Assembly: GCA_002385265.1 (NCBI GenBank)
Contig: DGDD01000215.1
Coordinates: forward strand, 1 to 13,881
Source of the DNA: Chitinophagaceae bacterium UBA3961
GTDB lineage: Bacteria; Bacteroidota; Bacteroidia; Chitinophagales; Chitinophagaceae
Length of the DNA stretch: 13,881 nt
Reading direction: 5' to 3'
The notes beneath the pieces were generated by a model. The model was not told where the DNA came from. It made no database searches and saw only the letters and a program-made list of their open reading frames with translations. Position numbers and translations under genes: made by a program. Positions 1 to 5,877 of this stretch are shown here, piece after piece (positions within the stretch are counted from its first letter, which is position 1; each line of letters begins with the position of its first letter).

Positions 1-480
1 GCACAATTTTTACCTGACGCTCCAAGAAAACAATTGTTCTGGCTCTTAGCACTCACCGTTCTTCAACTCATTTATGGAGCATTCATGGCCGGATTAAAAG
101 CAGCCCTTGCCGCTCCTACTTGGCCAACCATCAACGGTTCTTGGTTCCCCGAATCAATGACCGGTAATGTGCTGCACGATGTTATTACCATTCACTTTAT
201 TCATAGAGGCTTGGCTTATTTGTTGGTTGTGGCAACGCTTGCTTGGTGGTGGAAGAACAGAGCAGCCACCGGATACAAGCCCTTCGACCGATGGAAGAAT
301 GTACCGCTGCTCTTGATTCTTGCTCAATTGGTGCTCGGAATTCTCACAGTATTAAATGCAACCCAGCCGAATTTGCTCATTCTATTTGGAGCATTGCATC
401 AGTTTATAGGAATGGCTTTTGCCAGTAGTATTGTGGTTTCCATTTATTTATTAAAACCAACGGGTTTGAATTTAAAGTAA
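1..480 (+). CDS. ctaA: Heme A synthase (COX15/CtaA family), 5'-truncated by window edge
   Basis: The reading frame is open from base 1, so this is the C-terminal part (159 codons) of a gene that starts outside the window. The internal TTG at 34 is not a credible start. The family is an integral membrane enzyme that oxidises the C8 methyl of heme O to give heme A for aa3-type cytochrome oxidases. Visible here are four hydrophobic segments and the two histidine motifs of the second half of the protein: HRGLAYL (His at partial residue 68, base 202) and LHQFIGMAF (His at partial residue 133, base 397). Family knowledge makes these the likely axial heme ligands. The segment AAPTWPTINGSWFP, in the loop before the first His, resembles the usual TWP motif. 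The N-terminal half cannot be judged. The next gene starts 55 bases downstream on the same strand but is functionally unrelated. Confidence 0.87.
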   Translation, partial: AQFLPDAPRKQLFWLLALTVLQLIYGAFMAGLKAALAAPTWPTINGSWFPESMTGNVLHDVITIHFIHRGLAYLLVVATLAWWWKNRAATGYKPFDRWKNVPLLLILAQLVLGILTVLNATQPNLLILFGALHQFIGMAFASSIVVSIYLLKPTGLNLK

Positions 481-493
481 CGGAAGGGTTATG

Positions 494-535
494 AAAAGCA
501 ACGTTTAATTGTTAACTTGTTAAGGTGTTGCTTTT
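494..535 (+). terminator. Inverted repeat ending in T4 directly before the patatin start codon
   Basis: AAAAGCAAC (494-502) and GTTGCTTTT (527-535) are perfect 9-base inverted repeats with a 24-base loop. The 3' arm ends in four T and touches the ATG at 536. It could be a weak terminator for the heme A synthase transcript or a hairpin that limits initiation of the next gene. The long loop makes strong termination uncertain. A five-codon ORF (491-508) overlaps the left arm and is probably chance. Confidence 0.35.
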
Positions 536-2743
536 ATGAAACCATTCATACGATTTGTTTACCATTCCTTTCCTTTCCAACTCTTGATTTTACATATCAA
601 GAAGTTCCCTGTATTGCTCATATTCTGGTACATTCTATTTAGCACCATCAGCAGCGGTTTCATGAAAAGTTATGGCGCATATTCGCTATTTCTTGGCCCC
701 GAATACTTGGGCTCTGTAAACCCATTAGGGGCTGCAATAGTTGGAGTGGCCATTGGCATTTTTATCATGAGTTGGCATATTACAACTTTCATATTGTTCT
801 CTCGACACTTTCGGTTTCTAGCTACTACTTCCAACCCGTTTTTAAAATATTGTATCAATAATAGCGCGCTCCCTGCTGTGTTTTTAATTTATTATATTAT
901 TCGAATGTCCATTTACGATAGTGGAAATGAATTGATGAGCGCGGGAGATGTTACCCTTCAAGTATTGGGCTTTTTGGCGGGGATATTGTTTTTGATCTTG
1001 ATTTCTTTTCTCTACTTCTTTCGTTACGACCGTCGTATCGCCCGAAATTTAAGTCCGGTGATCAGCAATCCTCAACTTTTCAAATCACAATTCAAGAAGA
1101 AGCAAGTGAAGTTGAACGATAGCCGAGTGATTCAAGTTGATTGGTTTTTCCGTGGTCCCTTTACAATTAAAAAAGTAAGAGATGTATCGCATTACAGCGA
1201 CGATTTTATCGAATCTGTTTTGAAGCGACATCACTTTGCTTCTGTTGTAGCCGTATTTATTGCTTTTATCTTTTTAGTAGTAGTGGGATATTTCCTCGAT
1301 TACAAGGCATTTCAATTGCCCGCGGCGGCCGGCATTACTGTTTTTTTTGCTATTGTAATTGCCGTTATAGGTGCCTTTACCTACTTTACGCAATCGTGGA
1401 GCATTCCTTTGTTGCTCTTGCTATTTTTTCTGATAAACTTGTTGTTCAAATTTGACATCATCGATCCTACCAATAAAGCCTACGGAATTAATTACGCTAA
1501 TAAGAAAGAGCGTCCAGACTATAGTCCTGAGTATTTAGCCGCTTTGTGTAGCGATAGTATTGTTTTGCGTGATCGAACTAACATGGAGGCGTTGTTAGAT
1601 CGATGGAAGGCAAAACAAAAAGATAGTTTGCCCTTGCTTTACATTATTAATACCAGTGGTGGTGGAAACCGAAGTGCTCGCTTTACAATGGAAGTGTTGC
1701 AACACCTCGATTCAGTGAGTAATGGAACCATTCTGCGTAAGACTGTTTTGATCAATGGCGCAAGCGGTGGTATGTTAGGTGCCTCTTATTTTCGAGAATT
1801 GGATTTGCAGCGACAAAAAGGCCTTTTAAAAAATATTACTGATCCGGTATATGCCGACAACATTTCTCAGGACCTCTTGAATCCGATCTTTAGTTCGTGG
1901 GTTGCGCGTGATATTGCGGCGCCTGCGCAAAAGTTCAAGATTGGCAGTTTTCAATATTTGAAAGACAGGGGTTATGCTTTTGAAGAGAAATTGAATGAGA
2001 ATGCAGGAGGGCTTTTCAATAAATCGATACGCGATTACAAAGAACTAGAATCGAAAGCGGAAAGCCCCATGGTTGTTTACAATACGGTGGTTTCAAGAGA
2101 TGGAAGAAAGTTCTTGATTGGTACGCAGCCAATGAGTTTTTTAATGAAAGCCAATGCTGGTGATAGTCCTGATGCGATTGATTTTAATGCCTTTTTCAAA
2201 TATCAGTCGCCCGATCAATTGCGCGTATTGAGTGCCATGAGAATGAATGCCACTTTCCCTTATGTACTGCCGAATGTATGGTTGCCTTCGAATCCGGTGA
2301 TTGATGTAATGGATGCCGGTTTACGTGATAACTACGGCATGGAGACCAGTTATCGATTTTTAACGGCCATGCGACCTTGGATTGAAAAGAATTGCAGTGG
2401 CATTGTATTGATTCAAATTCGGGATCGTAAAACAGGAGGCTGGGATCATCCTTTTGAATCGGGAAATATCAGCGAGGTATTAACGCGTCCATTTTTGTTG
2501 TTGCAAAACAACTGGTATAAAATGCAAGAGTACAATCAAACCGATCTTTTTCAGAGCGAGCAACAATTGTTCAAAGGAAAAATTCACAAGATCACTTTTC
2601 AATACAATGCCCAAACCGAAGAATCCGGCGCAGCCTTGAGCTTCCATTTAACAAAACGAGAGCAACAAGATATCACGAAATCGCTGCATTTGAAGATGAA
2701 CCAGGAGGCCTTGAGTTATTTCGCGAAACTGAGTGGTAATTAA
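536..2743 (+). CDS. Patatin-like serine hydrolase with multi-pass membrane N-terminus
   Basis: A 735-residue protein. The first ~310 residues hold about seven hydrophobic segments (roughly 22-42, 60-87, 108-125, 141-165, 235-258, 265-285, 290-308), separated by a basic cytosolic-looking stretch at 165-230. The C-terminal ~370 residues read as a patatin-type Ser-Asp dyad hydrolase. The oxyanion-type loop is SGGGNRS (374-380), the nucleophile elbow GASGG places Ser at 410, and DAG with Asp at 593 fits the catalytic aspartate. Such enzymes cleave acyl esters of phospholipids or other lipids; the substrate here is unknown. The architecture suggests a hydrolase held at the inner membrane. The ATG at 536 is chosen because it precedes the first hydrophobic segment and is preceded closely by the upstream gene. 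The stop codon lies inside a TAATTAA repeat. It has no cotranscribed lipid gene beside it; the lipid kinase downstream is convergent. Confidence 0.82.
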   Translation: MKPFIRFVYHSFPFQLLILHIKKFPVLLIFWYILFSTISSGFMKSYGAYSLFLGPEYLGSVNPLGAAIVGVAIGIFIMSWHITTFILFSRHFRFLATTSNPFLKYCINNSALPAVFLIYYIIRMSIYDSGNELMSAGDVTLQVLGFLAGILFLILISFLYFFRYDRRIARNLSPVISNPQLFKSQFKKKQVKLNDSRVIQVDWFFRGPFTIKKVRDVSHYSDDFIESVLKRHHFASVVAVFIAFIFLVVVGYFLDYKAFQLPAAAGITVFFAIVIAVIGAFTYFTQSWSIPLLLLLFFLINLLFKFDIIDPTNKAYGINYANKKERPDYSPEYLAALCSDSIVLRDRTNMEALLDRWKAKQKDSLPLLYIINTSGGGNRSARFTMEVLQHLDSVSNGTILRKTVLINGASGGMLGASYFRELDLQRQKGLLKNITDPVYADNISQDLLNPIFSSWVARDIAAPAQKFKIGSFQYLKDRGYAFEEKLNENAGGLFNKSIRDYKELESKAESPMVVYNTVVSRDGRKFLIGTQPMSFLMKANAGDSPDAIDFNAFFKYQSPDQLRVLSAMRMNATFPYVLPNVWLPSNPVIDVMDAGLRDNYGMETSYRFLTAMRPWIEKNCSGIVLIQIRDRKTGGWDHPFESGNISEVLTRPFLLLQNNWYKMQEYNQTDLFQSEQQLFKGKIHKITFQYNAQTEESGAALSFHLTKREQQDITKSLHLKMNQEALSYFAKLSGN

Positions 2744-2757
2744 TAATTAATAATGAA
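2737..2757 (+). repeat. Period-7 AT repeat, three units, overlapping the patatin stop
   Basis: TAATTAA (2737-2743), TAATTAA (2744-2750) and TAATGAA (2751-2757) follow each other without spacers. The TAA at 2741-2743 is the stop of the patatin gene, so the repeat begins inside the coding sequence. Confidence 0.7.
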
Positions 2758-2791
2758 ACAGCCGGCAGTCAGGTTGATTGAATATCGGAGG

Positions 2792-2839
2792 CTAATCTGT
2801 GTTAATCCGTTTTAATTTGTGGGAATCGGTGGTCAAAAA
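2792..2839 (+). repeat. Four-unit AATCTGTG-type element, copy 1
   Basis: Four degenerate decamers in register: TAATCTGTGT, TAATCCGTTT, TAATTTGTGG, GAATCGGTGG, followed by TCAAAAA. A second copy with the same beginning and the same GTGGTCAAAAA end lies at 10802-10849. It is intergenic, on the same strand as the patatin gene it follows. There is no coding potential. Confidence 0.8.
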
Positions 2840-2867
2840 TAACGGTGAAATATTGAAAGACTCCTAG

Positions 2868-2910
2868 CGCTGCGTTGCCGCTGCGATCGCTGCGCCGCTG
2901 CGGTAAAAAA
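2868..2910 (+). repeat. Four-unit CGCTGCG element, copy 1
   Basis: Four exact copies of CGCTGCG start at 2868, 2879, 2888 and 2896, spaced 11, 9 and 8 bases, and the last runs into GTAAAAAA. It is very GC-rich against an AT-rich surrounding. The reverse-strand element at 4582-4622 has the same word and identical spacing. Confidence 0.85.
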
Positions 2911-2998
2911 TAGAGTAATGCTTTGCAGTGAATAACTCTAATTAATTAGTTTGATAATTATATTCATTTAGCAGCAAGACCAAATCTTCGGAGGCCCC

Positions 2999-3032
2999 AA
3001 TTCTTAATTCTTAACTCTTAATTCTTAATTAA
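2999..3032 (-). repeat. Period-7 AATTCTT repeat overlapping the lipid kinase 3' end
   Basis: On the plus strand AATTCTT occurs at 2999, 3006 and 3020, with AACTCTT at 3013, then AATTAA. The stop codon of the minus-strand lipid kinase (3027-3025) and its last sense codon lie within the repeat. The remaining bases between the patatin and kinase genes (2758-2791, 2840-2867 and 2911-2998) show only a 6-base inverted repeat TAGAGT/ACTCTA (2911-2916, 2935-2940). Confidence 0.75.
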
Positions 3033-3936
3033 CCCCCGCTCTAGGTCGTATTAGTTTGAAAAAATTCGGAAGAATTTTGATTTCAAATCTACTCTCGGTT
3101 TCGGAAGGCTCACCATCAATATGCAAAGGTGCTTTACTGGGGTTCTCAATAGTGAGTTGGTCCGTTTGAAAATAGATGATGGATTGTTGCAAAGAGTTCT
3201 CTGCTGTTTTTACTTTCCCGAGCAATACCTGTTTCACTACATTTAGTAATAAAAGCGGTTTAGCAGTTTTCTTCACTATTACAATATCCAATAACCCGTC
3301 GTTTAATAAAGCTTCCGGTGCAATGGTGAAGCTATTTCCGAATTGATTACTATTGGCTACACTGATGAAGAATGCTTCTGTATCGAAACGCAAACCATTA
3401 GCGCTGATCGTAAAGGGGTAAAAGGGAGCAGTAAAGAAGTGACGTGTGGTGAGTCGTGCATAGGTTTTCAATCCCCTGCTTTCTTGTTCTGCAAATTCAT
3501 GGGCCACTCCGGCATCAAAACCTAGGCCAGCCAACATGCATGCAAAACGATTGTTGATCATGAATCCATCAGTTAAAGCCGGCTTGCCGGTGAATAGAAT
3601 CTCTAATGCTTTTTCGGGATTTTTAGGAATGTTGGCAGTAAGTGCAAGTCCGTTTCCCGATCCCATGGGAATGATTCCGAAAGGGATGTTCAAATGAGCG
3701 AGTGCATTTACTACTTGATTGACACTGCCATCGCCACCGCAGATCCCAATTTTGTTAAACTTCTCTGTTTTGATATAATCAACTAGATGATCGTAGTTGC
3801 CATCTTGGGTGGTTCCTTCAAAAGTAAAGTCGATGATTGCTGAACGGGTGATATTTTCAATTTTGTTTCTCAGCACCTTTTTAGATCTGGTACCGGAAAT
3901 TGGGTTCATTAAGTAAAGTATTTTATCCCGTTTCAT
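3025..3936 (-). CDS. Diacylglycerol kinase catalytic-domain lipid kinase (YegS/DgkB-like)
   Basis: A 303-residue soluble or membrane-associated kinase of the family that phosphorylates lipid hydroxyls (diacylglycerol, sphingosine or similar) with ATP. The ATG at 3936 is preferred over an in-frame TTG nine bases upstream, because MKRDKILYLMNPISG is the usual family beginning. Motifs from N to C: NPISGT (11-16), the nucleotide-binding GGDGS (67-71) with NQVVNAL following, GSGNGLA (92-98), GLGFDAGV (137-144), NDGLLDI (212-218) and HIDGEP (272-277) near the end. The length is normal for the family and all expected glycine-rich motifs are present, so it is likely active. It is convergent with the patatin gene and lies 45 bases downstream of the secreted-protein gene on the same strand, possibly cotranscribed with it. 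The lipid substrate cannot be read from sequence. Confidence 0.9.
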   Translation of the reverse strand: MKRDKILYLMNPISGTRSKKVLRNKIENITRSAIIDFTFEGTTQDGNYDHLVDYIKTEKFNKIGICGGDGSVNQVVNALAHLNIPFGIIPMGSGNGLALTANIPKNPEKALEILFTGKPALTDGFMINNRFACMLAGLGFDAGVAHEFAEQESRGLKTYARLTTRHFFTAPFYPFTISANGLRFDTEAFFISVANSNQFGNSFTIAPEALLNDGLLDIVIVKKTAKPLLLLNVVKQVLLGKVKTAENSLQQSIIYFQTDQLTIENPSKAPLHIDGEPSETESRFEIKILPNFFKLIRPRAGVN

Positions 3937-3981
3937 GTGCGTCAATATCGAGCACGAAGATACAGTAGTAATGCGATATAC

Positions 3982-4425
3982 TTAATCTTCCAATATCAAT
4001 ACACCCAAGACATTTCTTTTGATGCGTATGGCTTTTGCCATGGCGGGATCAGCAGGAGCGAGCCAAGCGCAGATGTTCAATTTTTTTCTGGTCCAAATTA
4101 TTTTGAGCAGGTCTTTATTGAATAGGAAGATCTGATCGGCACTATCTTTCTGAGCCGTTCCTTCTCCTTTTTCATCAAATAGTCCAATGCTTCTTACCCA
4201 ACCTTTGGGAACTTCATTGGCTTTGTTGTCGTCGAATTCGATTTTGAACAGGTTGTTGTTCGATAGATCGGCTTTTTTCACACGAATGACGTTGGCAACG
4301 GTATCGTCAACGGTAGATGATTTTATAACAGCTTTTTTGTTGAGAGTAATTTTCCAACTGCTCATTTGAGCGGATGCGGATAAAGAAATAGCCAATAAAG
4401 CGATGAATACGATTGCCTGTTTCAT
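3982..4425 (-). CDS. Small secreted protein of unknown function
   Basis: A 147-residue protein that I do not recognise. It starts with a clear signal peptide, MKQAIVFIALLAISLSASA, with a signal peptidase I site after residue 19 (ASA/Q), so the mature part (about 128 residues) should be periplasmic or exported. The mature part mixes charged and beta-prone segments, has no transmembrane helix and no sorting domain, and contains one cysteine (in LNICAWL). A short pattern KITLNKKAVI... followed by FKIEFDD and IIWTRKKLNICAWL suggests a small beta-sandwich, but this is a guess. The ATG at 4425 sets the signal peptide correctly. The upstream side is an island of repeats. The lipid kinase follows 45 bases downstream on the same strand, so the two may share a transcript. 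Confidence 0.75.
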   Translation of the reverse strand: MKQAIVFIALLAISLSASAQMSSWKITLNKKAVIKSSTVDDTVANVIRVKKADLSNNNLFKIEFDDNKANEVPKGWVRSIGLFDEKGEGTAQKDSADQIFLFNKDLLKIIWTRKKLNICAWLAPADPAMAKAIRIKRNVLGVLILED

Positions 4426-4461
4426 GGTGACAAGATAGTGAATTTTATAATAAATTTTGGT

Positions 4462-4501
4462 TCACCGCAGTGCTCGCAAAGTCCGCTAAGTAGTCGCAAA
4501 G
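4462..4501 (-). repeat. Four-unit CTTTGCG element
   Basis: Read on the minus strand: CTTTGCG (4501-4495), CTTAGCG (4490-4484), CTTTGCG (4481-4475) and CACTGCG (4472-4466), then GTGAACC. Start spacing is 11, 9 and 9. It has the same layout as the CGCTGCG elements with a different word, and the same GCGGTGAA ending. It lies about 40 bases upstream of the start of the secreted-protein gene. Confidence 0.8.
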
Positions 4502-4504
4502 ACC

Positions 4505-4580
4505 CTCGTTCTTGTATTCCACCTGTTCTTCCCTCTCTTCTTTCTCAATATTTCCTTTCTCCAGTCCTCTCCTTATTGTT
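4505..4580 (+). repeat. Pyrimidine-rich tract (left half of the 352-base gap)
   Basis: Mostly C and T on the plus strand, with recurring TTCTTCC, TTTCTCC and CCTCTCC words and occasional purines. It lies between the CTTTGCG and CGCTGCG elements. Short ORFs running through it have repeat-derived, biased composition and are not genes. Confidence 0.6.
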
Positions 4581-4581
4581 T

Positions 4582-4622
4582 TTTCACCGCAGCGGCGCGG
4601 CGTGCGCAGCGATTGCGCAGCG
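4582..4622 (-). repeat. Four-unit CGCTGCG element, copy 2 (inverted orientation)
   Basis: Read on the minus strand: CGCTGCG (4622-4616), CGCTGCG (4611-4605), CGCCGCG (4602-4596) and CGCTGCG (4594-4588), followed by GTGAAAAAA. Spacing is 11, 9 and 8, identical to the plus-strand copy at 2868-2910, while the spacer bases differ (CAAT for TTGC, CA for AT). Confidence 0.85.
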
Positions 4623-4650
4623 CTGGCAGTCACCCTGTATTTCATTGATC

Positions 4651-4681
4651 AGGATTTTCAGGATTAAAGGATTGACAGGAT
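4651..4681 (-). repeat. Four-unit ATCCT element
   Basis: AGGAT occurs on the plus strand at 4651, 4660, 4668 and 4677, spaced 9, 8 and 9. On the minus strand this reads as a run of ATCCTG/ATCCTT words separated by A/T-rich triplets. It is intergenic, downstream of fabH and in the same orientation as it. Confidence 0.8.
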
Positions 4682-4698
4682 AGTTGCTTCAAATTCTA

Positions 4699-4779
4699 TT
4701 CCTCCTGTTCCTCTTCCTGTTCTTTCTCTGTCTTTCCTCGTTTCCTCGTCTCCTCTCATCCTCGTTCCTCCCTCTTCTC
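4699..4779 (-). repeat. Purine tract (GAGGAA words) at the 3' end of fabH
   Basis: About 80 bases that are almost purely pyrimidine on the plus strand (purine on the transcript of fabH). They are made of repeated TTCCTC/TTTCCTCG words with G about every 8-12 bases. The tract abuts and includes part of the fabH stop codon (4780-4778). It creates a spurious Arg/Glu-rich ORF on the minus strand. Confidence 0.75.
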
Positions 4780-5827
4780 ACCATTTCATCAAACAACTCG
4801 CCCAGGTAAACCCGCTTCCAAACGCTGCTAAACAAACGAGGTCTCCTTTCTTTATTTTTCCTGCTTCCCAAGCTTCGCATAAGGCTATGGGTACGGAAGC
4901 GGCTGTTGTATTGCCGTATTTGTGAATGTTATTGAATACTTGGTCGTCGCGCAATCCAAGTTTTTGCTGAACAAACTGGGCGATTCTTAAGTTGGCTTGG
5001 TGGGGAATCAACACCGAAATATCGGAGGGCTGATAGCCATTGGCTTGCAGTGCTTCTACAATGACTTCCGGAAATTTAACTACCGCTTTTTTGAATACCG
5101 AGGGGCCGTCCATAAAAGGGAAGTTCTGTGCATTGTCGATCATGTTGTGACTCATGAACATTTGTCCAATAGGCGCTTCGTCAAAATTAGCCAACGGCTC
5201 TTTGGTCCAATGGTTGGCGTGCGTGCCGGGATTGTACATTGCTAATATCTCTGCACTTTCTCCATCGCTGTGTAAATGGGTGCTTAAGATCGCAGATTGA
5301 TCATCGGAAGAGGGCTGCAAAACTACCGCGCCGGCACCGTCTCCGAAAATCACACTAACATTTCTGCCTCGAGTACTAAAATCGAGTCCGAAAGAATGTT
5401 TCTCACTTCCAATTACCAATATGTTTTTGTACATGCCGGTTTTTATGAATTGATCGGCTACACTTAAGGCATATACGAAACCGCTGCATTGATTTCGAAT
5501 GTCTAAAGCTCCAATTTCTTTCATCTTCATGGCTCTTTGTACCAATACGCCACAGCCTGGGAAATAATAGTCGGGCGAGAGTGTTGCAAATACAATGAAG
5601 TCGATATCCTGAGGAGTAATGCCTGCTCTTTCGATGGCGATTTTAGAAGCTTCTACTGCCATTGTGGTGGTAGTTTCTTCTGTGCGATGGGCATAACGGC
5701 GTTCTTTGATGCCGGTTCTTTCTTGGATCCATTCGTCGCTGGTATCCATATACTTGGTAAGGTCCTGATTGGTAACTACATTATTCGGCACATACATGCC
5801 TATTCCTGCAATTTTTGAACTGAACAT
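4778..5827 (-). CDS. fabH: Beta-ketoacyl-ACP synthase III (FabH-type)
   Basis: A 349-residue thiolase-fold condensing enzyme. The family joins an acyl-CoA primer to malonyl-ACP at the first step of fatty acid synthesis or of a related pathway. The N-terminus SSKIAGIGMYVPNNVVTN and the segment TSDEWIQERTGIKERR are typical. The catalytic triad is complete: Cys114 in NQCSGF, His276 in IPHQANLRI and Asn306 in KYGNTTAAS. Compared with the roughly 317-residue enteric FabH, the distance from Cys to His is about 30 residues longer; the extra part is around MYNPGTHANHWTKEPLANFDEAPIGQMF. I chose ATG at 5827 over a TTG six bases upstream. It is the last gene of a likely three-gene unit, 50 bases after the VOC gene. 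Bacteroidota often carry several FabH paralogues, so this copy may serve a specialised lipid or pigment rather than bulk synthesis. Confidence 0.92.
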   Translation of the reverse strand: MFSSKIAGIGMYVPNNVVTNQDLTKYMDTSDEWIQERTGIKERRYAHRTEETTTTMAVEASKIAIERAGITPQDIDFIVFATLSPDYYFPGCGVLVQRAMKMKEIGALDIRNQCSGFVYALSVADQFIKTGMYKNILVIGSEKHSFGLDFSTRGRNVSVIFGDGAGAVVLQPSSDDQSAILSTHLHSDGESAEILAMYNPGTHANHWTKEPLANFDEAPIGQMFMSHNMIDNAQNFPFMDGPSVFKKAVVKFPEVIVEALQANGYQPSDISVLIPHQANLRIAQFVQQKLGLRDDQVFNNIHKYGNTTAASVPIALCEAWEAGKIKKGDLVCLAAFGSGFTWASCLMKW

Positions 5828-5877
5828 GTGCAAGCTGTTTAATCGTTATAGTGTAACAGTAGTAAAGCTAAAATGTT

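Noticed and set aside
1..480. Heme A synthase as a broken gene or pseudogene
   Set aside because: The frame is open to the window edge and the histidine motifs are intact, so the missing part is due to the window limit.
2911..2940. Terminator between patatin and lipid kinase genes (TAGAGT/ACTCTA)
   Set aside because: A six-base AT-rich stem with an 18-base loop and no T-run is too weak to call.
3937..3945. TTG start extending the lipid kinase by three codons, and similar TTG starts at 5833, 7434, 7463 and 8638
   Set aside because: Each has an in-frame ATG a few codons later that matches the usual start of the protein family.
4462..4681. CRISPR-like array
   Set aside because: Units are only 5-8 bases, with no repeat of 23 bases or more, no unique spacers of constant length and no cas genes.
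4438..4880. Short ORFs of 60-81 codons on both strands (4438-4683 plus, 4645-4445 minus, 4880-4689 minus)
   Set aside because: They run through the repeat elements and purine tracts or overlap the 3' end of fabH. Their composition (runs of Arg/Glu or Ser/Leu/Pro) is a by-product of the repeats, and none has a family motif.
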